A stretch of 64,000 bases of DNA from JBHJHP01 sp042219825 (GCF_042219825.1 NZ_JBHJHQ010000006.1:186001-250000); one strand, 5' to 3'. Positions 16,689 to 25,594 are shown, counted from the first letter of the stretch. The notes: a model not told the origin generated them from the sequence alone. Made by a program: numbers and translations.

Positions 16689-18296
16689 GTGGAGAAGCTA
16701 ACATCACATATTATTTCCGGATCTAAAAGCTTTACCGAAAACACAAAGGCTTTTGAAGTGCTCATGGAGGAGTACAGGACCCGATTAGGAGCTGTACTGC
16801 AACGCGATAGCGAAAAACCTGTTATCAGGCACAGAGAACGCGGTAAACTCACAGCACGAGAACGCATAGATCATTTGATTGATCCGCATACCTCTTTTCT
16901 TGAGTTTTCAGCATTGGCTGCAAACGGGCAGTACGACGATGGTTTTCCGTCAGCAGGTATCATTACAGGTATTGGTTTGATACGGGATATCGAAACCGTT
17001 ATTATTGCTAACGATGCAACGGTAAAGGGTGGAACCTATGTAAAAGAGACCATCAAAAAACATATCCGGGCACTGGAAATCGCATTGGCAAATAATTTGC
17101 CCGCGGTTTTTCTTGTAGATTCCGGTGGTGTATTTTTGCCGGAACAAATTAATGTTTTTCCTGACCGTGATCATTTCGGACGCATTTTTTATCTGCAGTC
17201 GCAACTTTCGTCGAAGCAAATTCCACAGGTGGCCATAGTAATGGGATCGTGTACTGCTGGCGGAGCATATATTCCGGCAATGAGTGATGAATCCATTATT
17301 GTGCGGAACCAGGGAACGATTTTTCTCGGAGGTCCTCCTTTGGTAAAAGCGGCTACTGGCGAAGATGTTTCTGCAGAAGATTTGGGTGGAGGCCATGTAC
17401 ATACGTCCGTTTCCGGGGTGGCAGATCACCTGGCAGAAGATGATCTGGATGCGCTGCGTATCTGCAGGGATATCTTTTCAACATTAACTCCTCCAAAGAA
17501 ACATCAGGTACGTATGGCAGAAGACGTTTCACCTGCGTATGATCCCTATGAACTTTATGGAATTGTACCAGCCCGCCAGACGAAGCAAATGGAGATGTAT
17601 GAGGTGATTGCCCGTGTAGTGGATGGGAGTAAGTTTCAGGAATTTAAGGCTAATTACGGTAAAACATTAATAACCGGGTTTGCCAGTATTCACGGATATA
17701 CGGTAGGTATAGTAGCCAATAATGGCATACTTTTTCCGGAGTCTGCATTAAAAGGAACCCACTTTATTGAATTGTGTAATTACCGTAAAATTCCTTTGGT
17801 GTTCTTCCAGAATATAACCGGGTTCATGATCGGAAAGGATTATGAACATAAAGGGATTGCTAAGGAAGGTGCAAAAATGGTTCATGCAGTGGCAACCAGT
17901 AATGTGCCTAAGATAACGGTTATTGTTGGTGGTTCGTATGGAGCCGGAAATTATGCCATGGCTGGCAGGGCATACGATCCTGATTTTCTGTTTATGTGGC
18001 CTAATGCGCGTATTGCGGTAATGGGCGGAACACAGGCCGCAAATGTATTAAGCACGGTTAAAGTGCAGCAAATGCAGGCATCAGGAAAACCGGTGGACAT
18101 AGAAGAACTGGATAAGTTTAAAAAAGAGATAACGGACCGTTATGATCTGGAAAGTTCAGCTTATTTCAGTACATCACGGCTGTGGGACGATGGAATCATC
18201 GATCCTGCCGATACAAGAGATGTACTTGGTATGGCCATTTCTGCTGTGCTTTGTAAGAAGGTGAAGGATCCGCAGCCCGGAGTATTCCGGTTTTAA
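16689..18296 (+). CDS. mccB: Methylcrotonoyl-CoA carboxylase, carboxyltransferase (beta) subunit
   Basis: About 535 residues of an acyl-CoA carboxyltransferase. Seen: RHRERGKLTARERIDHLIDP near the N-terminus, SCTAGGAYIPAMSDE, FLGGPPLVKAATGEDVSAED, and GGSYGAGNYAMAGRAYDP with FMWPNARIAVMGG, which together are typical of the methylcrotonyl-CoA carboxylase beta subunit rather than propionyl-CoA carboxylase. It transfers CO2 from carboxybiotin to 3-methylcrotonyl-CoA in leucine/isovalerate breakdown. The partner biotin subunit is encoded at 19199, with the hydratase for the product between them. No ATG fits: both candidate starts are GTG (16665 and 16689), and I choose 16689 because it gives the family-like beginning EKLTSHI. 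Geranyl-CoA carboxylase is a less likely alternative. Confidence 0.85.
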   Translation: MEKLTSHIISGSKSFTENTKAFEVLMEEYRTRLGAVLQRDSEKPVIRHRERGKLTARERIDHLIDPHTSFLEFSALAANGQYDDGFPSAGIITGIGLIRDIETVIIANDATVKGGTYVKETIKKHIRALEIALANNLPAVFLVDSGGVFLPEQINVFPDRDHFGRIFYLQSQLSSKQIPQVAIVMGSCTAGGAYIPAMSDESIIVRNQGTIFLGGPPLVKAATGEDVSAEDLGGGHVHTSVSGVADHLAEDDLDALRICRDIFSTLTPPKKHQVRMAEDVSPAYDPYELYGIVPARQTKQMEMYEVIARVVDGSKFQEFKANYGKTLITGFASIHGYTVGIVANNGILFPESALKGTHFIELCNYRKIPLVFFQNITGFMIGKDYEHKGIAKEGAKMVHAVATSNVPKITVIVGGSYGAGNYAMAGRAYDPDFLFMWPNARIAVMGGTQAANVLSTVKVQQMQASGKPVDIEELDKFKKEITDRYDLESSAYFSTSRLWDDGIIDPADTRDVLGMAISAVLCKKVKDPQPGVFRF

Positions 18297-18311
18297 CAGG
18301 CTGTTTGTTGA

Positions 18312-18341
18312 ATGAGAAATTAAGGATGAAACATTTCTCAT
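18312..18341 (+). other. Hairpin between mccB and the enoyl-CoA hydratase gene
   Basis: A perfect 9-bp inverted repeat (ATGAGAAAT / ATTTCTCAT) with a 12-nt loop, shortly followed by TCTTTTTA. It may be an attenuator or a partial terminator inside the operon, lowering expression of the genes behind it. Confidence 0.5.
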
Positions 18342-18384
18342 GCTGTCTTTTTAGGTGGAAGTTGATAAAATTTCGTATAAAATA

Positions 18385-19179
18385 ATGAATTATCAAACGA
18401 TAGAAGTTGAGGAAATTCTGGGAAGTCAGGTGGCGCATATCCGGCTGAACCGGACTGATGTACACAATGCTATGAATCTACAAATGATTACCGAATTATT
18501 GGAATGCTTCGCTGAGATTGAAACAAATGAAAGATTCAGAGGAGTAATTCTTTCCGGTAATGGTGGTTCATTTTGTGCCGGTGCTGATATTAACTGGATG
18601 AAAGAATCCGGGCAACAGGACTATGAAACAAGTCTGGCGGACAGTCATCAGTTGGCTGATTTATTTAAAACGATCTATCGTTTTCGGATCCCGGTTATAG
18701 CCGTGGTTCATAACAATGTATATGGCGGAGGTTTGGGATTAATGGCGGCCTGTGATGTGGTATATGCTGAAATGGACAGTCAGTTCAGGTTTTCTGAGGT
18801 GCGACTTGGGATCACTCCGGCAACTATTATGCCTTATATTCTTAAAAAAATTCCGGTATCAGTTGCCAAATCAAAGGTTTACACGGCAGAGCGGTTCAAT
18901 GCTTTTGAAGCTTTACGAATTGGTATTGTGGATGAAGTAAAAAAAAAGGGTGAAGGAATTGAAGCCGCTACAGTTTTTATGAGCGAAGTTGTTAAAGGCT
19001 CTCCCGTTGGTGTGAATATGTCCAAGGAACTTATCAACGATTTATCGGATGGCGTTTTGGACGATGCCATGATTAACAAAACCTGTGAAATCCTGGTTTC
19101 TGCAAAGCAGACAGAAGATGCGTATGAAGGAATGAAAGCATTTTTCGAAAAGCGAACTCCAAACTGGAAGGGGCGCTGA
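18385..19179 (+). CDS. Enoyl-CoA hydratase, probably methylglutaconyl-CoA hydratase
   Basis: 264 residues of the crotonase fold. The first oxyanion loop appears as GNGGSFCAGADINWMKES and the second region as NNVYGGGLGLMAACDV, followed by FRFSEVRLGITPATI with the conserved Glu. Its position between the two methylcrotonyl-CoA carboxylase subunit genes points to methylglutaconyl-CoA hydratase (LiuC), which hydrates the carboxylase product to HMG-CoA; this assignment is from context. I start at ATG 18385; the frame is open from a GTG at 18355. It ends 20 bp before mccA. Confidence 0.82.
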   Translation: MNYQTIEVEEILGSQVAHIRLNRTDVHNAMNLQMITELLECFAEIETNERFRGVILSGNGGSFCAGADINWMKESGQQDYETSLADSHQLADLFKTIYRFRIPVIAVVHNNVYGGGLGLMAACDVVYAEMDSQFRFSEVRLGITPATIMPYILKKIPVSVAKSKVYTAERFNAFEALRIGIVDEVKKKGEGIEAATVFMSEVVKGSPVGVNMSKELINDLSDGVLDDAMINKTCEILVSAKQTEDAYEGMKAFFEKRTPNWKGR

Positions 19180-19198
19180 GGTACTAAAACAAGAGCAG

Positions 19199-21151
19199 AT
19201 GAAAACGTTTAACAGGATTTTAGTTGCAAACAGGGGCGAAATTGTAGCGCGCATCATGAAGACTGCACACCAGATGGGTACGGAGGTTGTGGTGTTATAT
19301 ACCGACGATGATACCGGACATATTTACCTGAAGGAAGCTGATGTGGCTGTACTCCTGGATGGAAAATCTTTATCAGAAACTTTTTTGAACAAAGAGCGCA
19401 TTATTGATATTGCTCTGGCCAATGGTGTGGATGCCATTCATCCTGGTTACGGATTTCTGTCTGAAAATGCAGAATTTGCTCAAATGTGTAAGGCTGTCGG
19501 GATAACCTGGATTGGACCATCACCAAATGTTATCAGGTTAATGGGGTACAAAAAAAGTGCGCGGGAATTTGCTGAAAAGTTGGGCATTCCTGTTTTGCAT
19601 GCCAGATATGGTTCAGCTGATGAGCTCGTTAAATATAAGGATGTACTACAATATCCGGTAATGATCAAAGCCCAGGCTGGTGGGGGTGGAAAGGGAATGC
19701 GTGTTGTCAGATCTTCCGATAATTTTGAAGATGCTTTGCATATCACAGGAAAAGAGGCCGGAATGTTCTTTGGCGATGAGTCACTCTATGTGGAAGAATT
19801 TATTGAAGATGCACGGCATATAGAAGTGCAGGTTTTTGGAGATAATTTCGGAAATGTGATCCATATGCATGAAAGGGAATGTACGGTTCAACGGCGGCAT
19901 CAAAAAATTATTGAAGAAGCACCGGCTTTCGGAATCAGCGATGCACTGAGGAAAAGTTTGCATCAAAATGCAGTAAAACTGGCTAAAGCAGCGAAATATA
20001 GAAATGCCGGAACAGTTGAGTTCATTGTAGACCGGCAGGAGAATTTTTACTTTTTGGAAATGAATACACGAATTCAGGTTGAACATCCCGTCACTGAATT
20101 TGTTACTAATGTTGATGTTGTTAGAGAACAACTGTTAATTGCTGCGGGTAATGAGTTTGCGTTCACACAGGACGAAATCATATGTAGAGGGCATGCTTTG
20201 GAATGCCGGTTGTATGCTGAAGATCCTGAAAAAGGCTTTATGCCTCAAAATGGAACGCTTACTCTCAATGCAGCTCCCGAATTGAAATCCGTAAGGGTCG
20301 ATGGCTCCTTTGAAAGAACGGCAGTTATGTCATCCGCGTATGATCCCCTGATTGCAAAGGTGATTACAGGTGGACAAAGTCGGTTGGAAGCCATGAGGAA
20401 TATGATTGGAGCCCTTGAGGATTATAAAATTCAAGGTGTGAAAACCAATAAAGGTTTTCTCACCAATCTTTTAAAATCTCCTGTTTTAATCCAAAATAAT
20501 ATACATACTCAATATTGTGATCTGTTTACGGACAGACATATTGATATGCCTATGAAACCAGATGAAAGGTTTGGTGTATCATGGTTTTTTCTGAATGCAG
20601 GGATACAGGCCGGGAATGGATCTGTTTGGTCAAAACTGGGTAACTGGCGCCACCAACAGAAAAATAATATTACTGTAGGCGATCATCTGTATGCTGTTTC
20701 CGGCTATAAGGCCAACGAAAAAGAATGGCAGATTACAGTGAATGATAAAATTTATCAATGCAGTTTGGTAAAATTAAACGGTTACGAGTTGCATTTTATT
20801 TTCAATAATGAGCCGGTAAAAGTTATCTGGTCAAAAAAAACGGAACGGTCATATTTTATTGAAATTGATCATGCCGTATTTTTGGTTCAGCCTCACATAG
20901 TAAGGAGAGAATTATCACCTGCCAACGAACAGATCAAGGCCAGAAATGTGTTGTCACCATTGCCCGGAAGAGTGATGAGGGTGTATGTAACGCCCGGTGA
21001 AAAGGTGGTGAAGGGTAAAGCCATGTTGGTGATAGAATCTATGAAAATAGAGAACCGTATTGTAGCTGATCACGATTCAGTCGTAAAAAGTGTGCTGGTA
21101 AGTGAAGGGCAACAATTGAACGGAAATGATCTGGTTATTGAGCTGGAATAA
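19199..21151 (+). CDS. mccA: Methylcrotonoyl-CoA carboxylase, biotin-containing (alpha) subunit
   Basis: 650 residues. The biotin carboxylase domain (about 1-445) begins FNRILVANRGEIVARI and shows HPGYGFLSENAEFA, the ATP-grasp glycine loop KAQAGGGGKGMRVV, the HERECTVQRRHQKIIEEAP motif and EMNTRIQVEHPVTE. A linker domain (about 450-575) follows, and the C-terminal biotinyl domain has VIESMKIEN with biotinyl-Lys616. It carboxylates its own biotin using ATP and bicarbonate and works with MccB. The usual isovaleryl-CoA dehydrogenase and HMG-CoA lyase genes are not in this operon. A bidirectional terminator follows directly. Confidence 0.88.
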   Translation: MKTFNRILVANRGEIVARIMKTAHQMGTEVVVLYTDDDTGHIYLKEADVAVLLDGKSLSETFLNKERIIDIALANGVDAIHPGYGFLSENAEFAQMCKAVGITWIGPSPNVIRLMGYKKSAREFAEKLGIPVLHARYGSADELVKYKDVLQYPVMIKAQAGGGGKGMRVVRSSDNFEDALHITGKEAGMFFGDESLYVEEFIEDARHIEVQVFGDNFGNVIHMHERECTVQRRHQKIIEEAPAFGISDALRKSLHQNAVKLAKAAKYRNAGTVEFIVDRQENFYFLEMNTRIQVEHPVTEFVTNVDVVREQLLIAAGNEFAFTQDEIICRGHALECRLYAEDPEKGFMPQNGTLTLNAAPELKSVRVDGSFERTAVMSSAYDPLIAKVITGGQSRLEAMRNMIGALEDYKIQGVKTNKGFLTNLLKSPVLIQNNIHTQYCDLFTDRHIDMPMKPDERFGVSWFFLNAGIQAGNGSVWSKLGNWRHQQKNNITVGDHLYAVSGYKANEKEWQITVNDKIYQCSLVKLNGYELHFIFNNEPVKVIWSKKTERSYFIEIDHAVFLVQPHIVRRELSPANEQIKARNVLSPLPGRVMRVYVTPGEKVVKGKAMLVIESMKIENRIVADHDSVVKSVLVSEGQQLNGNDLVIELE

Positions 21152-21153
21152 AA

Positions 21154-21180
21154 AATCCCCTGCCAAACAGGCAGAGGATT
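21154..21180. terminator. Bidirectional terminator between mccA and the thioredoxin-like gene
   Basis: Inverted repeat AATCCcCTGCC / GGCAGAGGATT with a 5-nt loop, flanked by A-rich sequence upstream and TAAAA downstream. It lies between two convergent genes (stops at 21151 and 21205). Confidence 0.75.
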
Positions 21181-21204
21181 AAAATCAAAGTATATTGAGA
21201 ATGA

Positions 21205-21966
21205 CTATTTTTCACGGGCATCGTAATCGTATACCTGGCTTTCGAGTGCTAAGAATACGCCTGATTTACCAGCTCCGGCAGCTCCCGATACCATGCTTTT
21301 AAGAAAAGCCTTTCCGCTTTTTCCTTCTCCGCTTTCTTTGGCAGCATTCAAATCCATATTATCCGGTATATTAAAGAAAATAACCAGTGTTGGTTCTCCG
21401 TTTAAAACTTCAGATATTTTTGTTGAATTGCCATCAATATCGCTAAGATTAAATTCAGGGAATGAATAGCCGACCATAAAATCTGATTTTTTCAGTTTCA
21501 TTTCCTTTTTTTCGGCTTTACCGGTTTTCCCTTTTTTTACGCAGTCCTTGATATGATCAGCTAAAGGTTTTTTATCTGTACAAAGTCTTGACGCAATATC
21601 TCCCTGTTTGTCTACATCATAGCCTTGTGCCACACATAGTCCGTTTTTGTCAAACAGCATAAATGCCTCATCGATGTTTTTATCATTCCAAATATTTTTA
21701 AGGAACTCCGGTTGTCCATCATAGGTAAACTTAACAGCTCCGGAAAGGCTGGCGGCTGCATTTTGTGTTTCTGTAGCATTCTTTACCGGCGTTAATTCCG
21801 GCGTGTAATAAATTTTCAGGTGAGGATACTGTGCCTCGTTAAATGTTGGATTTTTTGCTCCGATACCAATCAGGACTACCCGGGGAGGCATCTTTGAAAG
21901 TTTCTGAGCATTTACACTCAATACCAAACTTAATGCAATAACACAAATAGAAAAAAACTTTGTCAT
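21205..21966 (-). CDS. Secreted thioredoxin-fold-like protein without active-site cysteines
   Basis: 253 residues with a signal peptide (cut after LSVNAQ). The C-terminal part resembles a redoxin/AhpC-TSA domain: VGYSFPEFNLSDIDGNSTKI and then NGEPTLVIFFNIPDN, where a normal member would have a CxxC or peroxidatic Cys right after the FF strand. No cysteine is present there; the three cysteines of the protein (GLCVAQ, SRLCTD, IKDCVK) lie in the N-terminal half. An inactive, structural or binding role is therefore likely. The tail is rich in Gly, Ala and Ser (SGAAGAGKSG). It is a single gene on the minus strand. Confidence 0.6.
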   Translation of the reverse strand: MTKFFSICVIALSLVLSVNAQKLSKMPPRVVLIGIGAKNPTFNEAQYPHLKIYYTPELTPVKNATETQNAAASLSGAVKFTYDGQPEFLKNIWNDKNIDEAFMLFDKNGLCVAQGYDVDKQGDIASRLCTDKKPLADHIKDCVKKGKTGKAEKKEMKLKKSDFMVGYSFPEFNLSDIDGNSTKISEVLNGEPTLVIFFNIPDNMDLNAAKESGEGKSGKAFLKSMVSGAAGAGKSGVFLALESQVYDYDAREK

Positions 21967-22129
21967 AGTGGTTAAATTTTAATTATAAATAATACTTAAT
22001 TGCAAGTAGTTCGAAAAATAACCATAAATGTTAAAAAATGAAAATTTTTTCCATACTAATAGCTTATATGTGCTGTATAATATTTTTTGTGCGTAGGTTA
22101 TTTAAGTATTTCTTCTGTGTAAAATAATC

Positions 22130-23518
22130 CTAAATCATACCGGGTTTTTTGTTTTCTTTCAGCAACTGAAGCGAGGTCTTAATTCGTTTATTTCGGGTGG
22201 CATCGGTTTTAGCGGCGGTGATCCAAAGGATATACTGGCGTTTATAGCTGTCTGCCAGGTTAGTGAAATTTGTCCATGCCGGTTCGTGTTGCTTGAAAAT
22301 GGTTTTGATATGATCCGGAATATCCGGTACCTTCTTTTCCATTTCACTGACTGTGACCTTATTCCAGTCAGGTTGGCCTGTTGCTGGATCAATTGGCAGT
22401 GTTTTTAACCCTGATGCTTCAACCATACCTGTGTTAAGCATTTTTTCAACACGTTTTATATTTGTAGGCGACCACCTGGAACGAAGATTTCTGGGCGTAA
22501 ATTTCCGTGTATATATGTCATCATTAACCCGCCTCACAAGGCTGTCAATCCAACCAAAACAGAGGGATTCTTCCACAGCATCATTATATTCGATGTTAGA
22601 TTTGCCGGTATGTTTCTTATAAAAAACCATTCTGAATCTCTTGCATTTGTCGTGGTTAACCAACAACCAGTCCCTGTAGTCCTTTCTTGTTTTAAACCAA
22701 AGGAAAATATCGCCTTCAATTTTTGATTCCGGTACAAAATGTATTTCATTCAGCGTCCTTATAATGTGTTGTCTTAGCTCTGATTCAGTTTCTGAAATTT
22801 TTTCGGTATTCAGTTGAAGCTTAGGAAATGTCGATTCAAATTCTTTTAATTCATTCTTAAAAACGACAATATCATGCCAGCGTCCAATAATTCTCCCGAG
22901 CGCATTTACGGTTTCCATATTAATACCGGGAACAAAAACATAACTGTTGCTCAACCAGGTAAGGGCAAAGTCGATATCTTTCAGGTAGCGTCGGATTTTA
23001 TGAAGCGGGATTGTTGCATCAGGTTTCTCTGTCAGCATTTTAATCTGATCCGATCTTTCATTTAAGCTCTTTAAAATAATTTGAGTAAGTGTAGTAAAAT
23101 CAGTACTGTTAATGAATAGGCTTATGCTTCGGCAACATTTCTTCAGATCCGTTTCATTAAGGTTGTCAATTTGTGGTTTCAACTCCTTTTCTGCCTCAAA
23201 AACTTTCTGCTGTAAAAAGTTATTGAGTTCTGTGATATCGGTAAGGTTAAATTTTTTAGTTAGTTTGAGATTAACCTTTTGCTCCCGAAGGGAACCTGCT
23301 GTTTTGAAAGGGGGAATAAGCTGATCGTATATGGCCTGTTTATCAATTTGAACAGAGTTTTCGCTCTCCAGTATCTTCAGGATGGATTTTATGGACTTTA
23401 TGGAAAGACGCAGTTTATGTATGTTTTTATTGCTTTGTTTTTCTTTTGTCAATTCAGAATTTCTGGATAAGAGAACTGTCTGATCATGAAAAAACAAAGC
23501 CAGAGAATTTAATGCCAT
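22130..23518 (-). CDS. CHAD domain - YdeI/OmpD-associated family fusion protein
   Basis: 462 residues, soluble, two parts. The N-terminal 250 or so residues are a helical CHAD domain: NIHKLRLSIKSIKSILKIL at 32-50, IPLHKIRRYLKDIDFALTW near 170 and GRIIGRWHDIVVFKNEL near 210, with the conserved His-basic pattern that binds polyphosphate in known CHAD proteins. The C-terminal 200 residues match the YdeI/OmpD-associated family: FKTRKDYRDWLLVNHDKCK, then EESLCFGWIDSLVRRVND, TRKFTPRNLRSRWSPTNIKR and RNKRIKTSLQLL at the end. YdeI-type proteins have been linked to envelope stress and antimicrobial-peptide resistance. The combination is unusual. It is divergent from the TetR gene. Confidence 0.78.
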   Translation of the reverse strand: MALNSLALFFHDQTVLLSRNSELTKEKQSNKNIHKLRLSIKSIKSILKILESENSVQIDKQAIYDQLIPPFKTAGSLREQKVNLKLTKKFNLTDITELNNFLQQKVFEAEKELKPQIDNLNETDLKKCCRSISLFINSTDFTTLTQIILKSLNERSDQIKMLTEKPDATIPLHKIRRYLKDIDFALTWLSNSYVFVPGINMETVNALGRIIGRWHDIVVFKNELKEFESTFPKLQLNTEKISETESELRQHIIRTLNEIHFVPESKIEGDIFLWFKTRKDYRDWLLVNHDKCKRFRMVFYKKHTGKSNIEYNDAVEESLCFGWIDSLVRRVNDDIYTRKFTPRNLRSRWSPTNIKRVEKMLNTGMVEASGLKTLPIDPATGQPDWNKVTVSEMEKKVPDIPDHIKTIFKQHEPAWTNFTNLADSYKRQYILWITAAKTDATRNKRIKTSLQLLKENKKPGMI

Positions 23519-23614
23519 TATAATCCGGTTATGTAATACCGGTTAAATTTACTGGTTTTATTTCTGGAAATCAATAATTTGAAATGAATTCACAGGATTC
23601 TGGAAATTCAAAGT

Positions 23615-23630
23615 TTAACCATTTGGTTAA
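23615..23630. promoter_or_regulatory. Putative TetR operator O1 upstream of the efflux operon
   Basis: A perfect 16-bp palindrome TTAACC-ATTT-GGTTAA, centred 74 bp upstream of a second, nearly identical palindrome that overlaps the expected transcription start. The two copies flank the promoter, an arrangement suited to repression by the TetR-type protein encoded next to it. Confidence 0.65.
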
Positions 23631-23646
23631 TTTTTAACATTATTTA

Positions 23647-23679
23647 TTTGGTCCGTAAAAAAAATGCATTTTATATTTG
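23647..23679 (+). promoter_or_regulatory. Promoter of the tetR-efflux operon
   Basis: TTTG (23647-23650), a 21-bp spacer and TATATTTG (23672-23679): a full match to the Bacteroidota -33/-7 consensus. Transcription should start near 23686, inside or next to the second operator, with a leader of about 25 nt before the tetR ATG. Confidence 0.8.
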
Positions 23680-23688
23680 CCATATGGT

Positions 23689-23704
23689 TTAACCAAATAG
23701 TTAA
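23689..23704. promoter_or_regulatory. Putative TetR operator O2 at the transcription start
   Basis: TTAACC-AAAT-AGTTAA, a 16-bp palindrome with one mismatch and the same half-sites as O1. It sits between the -7 box and the tetR ATG, where bound repressor would block RNA polymerase. Confidence 0.65.
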
Positions 23705-23709
23705 ATTAA

Positions 23710-24309
23710 ATGGTTAAAAAAGATCAAAATACTGAAAAAAAGATTCTTGATGCTGCTAAAAATGTTTTTGAAAGCAAGGGTATGTATGGGGCCCGGATGC
23801 AGGAGATAGCAGATGAAGCAGGAATTAATAAAGCCCTTTTACACTATTATTTCAGGTCGAAAGAGAAATTGTTTGAAGCCGTTTTTGAGGATGCGTTTAC
23901 AAATTTCTTTCCAAATCTGGTGGAGATTTTTAATACGGATAAAGACATCAGGGAAAAGTTGGAAATGATTATTGATCATTATTTTAATATGATATCAAAA
24001 AATCCTTTTCTGCCTATTTTTCTGATTACTGAAGTCAACCGTGAACCTGAATGTATGAAAAGCAGGTTGCAGAAAATGGGACTTGATATTGAAAAGCTGC
24101 TTAAAATTCTTAATGCACTGAGAGATGAAAATATTCTTCCGGATATTGACCCGCGGCAAATAATAGTAAACCTTATTTCGCTTACAATTTTTCCTTACCT
24201 GGCAAGGCCTCTTTTAAAACCACTATTATTTGAAAACAATGCGGAAGAAATGAACACCTTTCTGCTTGCGCGAAAAAAAATGATATTACAAATGTTATTA
24301 AACCAATAG
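23710..24309 (+). CDS. TetR/AcrR-family transcriptional repressor of the efflux operon
   Basis: 199 residues. The N-terminal helix-turn-helix is clear: EKKILDAAKNVFESKGMYGARMQEIADEAG-type order with INKALLHYYFRSKEKLFEAVF as recognition helix and following helix (about residues 10-58). The rest is a helical ligand-binding domain. It is the first gene of the operon encoding a YbhGFSR-type efflux system and is preceded by two palindromes that fit its likely operators, so autorepression with induction by a drug or bile-like compound is expected. This matches the E. coli CecR (YbiH)-ybhGFSR arrangement. The tolC-like gene starts 3 bp after its stop. Confidence 0.9.
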   Translation: MVKKDQNTEKKILDAAKNVFESKGMYGARMQEIADEAGINKALLHYYFRSKEKLFEAVFEDAFTNFFPNLVEIFNTDKDIREKLEMIIDHYFNMISKNPFLPIFLITEVNREPECMKSRLQKMGLDIEKLLKILNALRDENILPDIDPRQIIVNLISLTIFPYLARPLLKPLLFENNAEEMNTFLLARKKMILQMLLNQ

Positions 24310-24311
24310 TC

Positions 24312-25592
24312 ATGTTATTAAAAAGGATTTTTCTGATCTTTTTATTCGTGCCTGCGGCATTACTGGGTCAGCAGGTAACACTGCAGCAATGTTACAGTGA
24401 CGGGTATTATCATCATCCGTCATATGATAACATGCGTTTGCTGCTTAAAATAGGAGAGTTGGAAAACGAGAACAGTGGGGTATCCAATCTGCCTCAGGCC
24501 ACTCTGAAAGCCAACGCATCCTGGCAAAGTGATGTTACAAGTGTCAATCTTCAGATTCCGGGTGTAACAATTCCCAAATTGGCTCAGGACTGGTATAAAC
24601 TTTATATCGATGTGACCCAAACCATCTATGATGGCGGTCTGGCTAAAAGTAAGAAAGCTGTCGCCGATGCGAAGACTGAAGCAGATGTGCAGCAGCAGGA
24701 GGTTAATCTGTACGCAGTAAAGGGAAATGTAAACCTTGCTTATTTTTCAGCGTTGAACCTTCAAAACCAGATCAAGATACTGAACCTTAAAAAACAGGTG
24801 TTGCAGGATCAGAGTAAGGTGGTTGAATCTGCTGTTAAAAACGGTGCAGTAAACAGCAATGAACAGAATAACCTGAAAGCCGAAATGGTTTTGCTGAATC
24901 AGCAGATTATTGAACTGGAAAGTCTGCATAAAGCGTCACTGGATAATCTGTCGTTGATAACGGGAAAGACATTCAATGACAAAACAGAATTGGTTTTACC
25001 GGCTAATCCGGTGGCTGACAGCACATCAATTCCGGTGAACCGTCCGGAGCTTGACTTAATAGAGGCGCAGAAGGAACAACTGGATAATCAGAGTGATCTG
25101 CTTCAAAATACCCGCAAACCAAGAATATACGGATACGGACAGGCCGGTTACGGTCGTCCGGGGCTGAATATGTTCAATGATAATTTTGCCGACTGGTACA
25201 TTGTAGGTGTCGGATTGCAGTGGAAAATATATGACTGGAAAGAAACCAGTCGCAAAAAGGAGCAGATTGAACTGCAAAAAGAAATTGCAGATAATCAGAA
25301 GGAAAGTTTCCTGTATCAGCTGGATTTGCTGACCCGTTCTAAATGGAATGAAATTGAAAAGCTGAACCGGATCATTGCTACAGATGAAGAACTTGTAACA
25401 CTTAGAAAAGATGTGGCTGATAATTCGGCATCACAACTAAAAAACGGTGTAATTAAGTCAGCAGATTATATCCGCGACCTGAACAATTATTTTGTAGCGC
25501 AACTAACCAATGAAAATCATCAGGTTGCACTACTAAAGGCCAAGTATGAGTACATAACATTAACCGGAACTGAAAAAGATAATAATAAATAG
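24312..25592 (+). CDS. TolC-family outer-membrane efflux protein
   Basis: 426 residues with a signal peptide (cut after ALLGQ). Two repeats of the long-coiled-coil outer membrane efflux family follow, with heptad-rich helices (KNGAVNSNEQNNLKAEMVLL; KNGVIKSADYIRDLN) and short barrel strands (GYGQAGYGRPGLNM; WYIVGVGLQWKIYDW). It would form the outer-membrane channel through which the ABC-type pump empties. The order tetR - tolC - hlyD - ABC - ABC - permease - permease places it as an integral part of the transporter. It is separated from tetR by 2 bp and from the adaptor gene by 2 bp. Confidence 0.9.
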   Translation: MLLKRIFLIFLFVPAALLGQQVTLQQCYSDGYYHHPSYDNMRLLLKIGELENENSGVSNLPQATLKANASWQSDVTSVNLQIPGVTIPKLAQDWYKLYIDVTQTIYDGGLAKSKKAVADAKTEADVQQQEVNLYAVKGNVNLAYFSALNLQNQIKILNLKKQVLQDQSKVVESAVKNGAVNSNEQNNLKAEMVLLNQQIIELESLHKASLDNLSLITGKTFNDKTELVLPANPVADSTSIPVNRPELDLIEAQKEQLDNQSDLLQNTRKPRIYGYGQAGYGRPGLNMFNDNFADWYIVGVGLQWKIYDWKETSRKKEQIELQKEIADNQKESFLYQLDLLTRSKWNEIEKLNRIIATDEELVTLRKDVADNSASQLKNGVIKSADYIRDLNNYFVAQLTNENHQVALLKAKYEYITLTGTEKDNNK

Positions 25593-25594
25593 TG

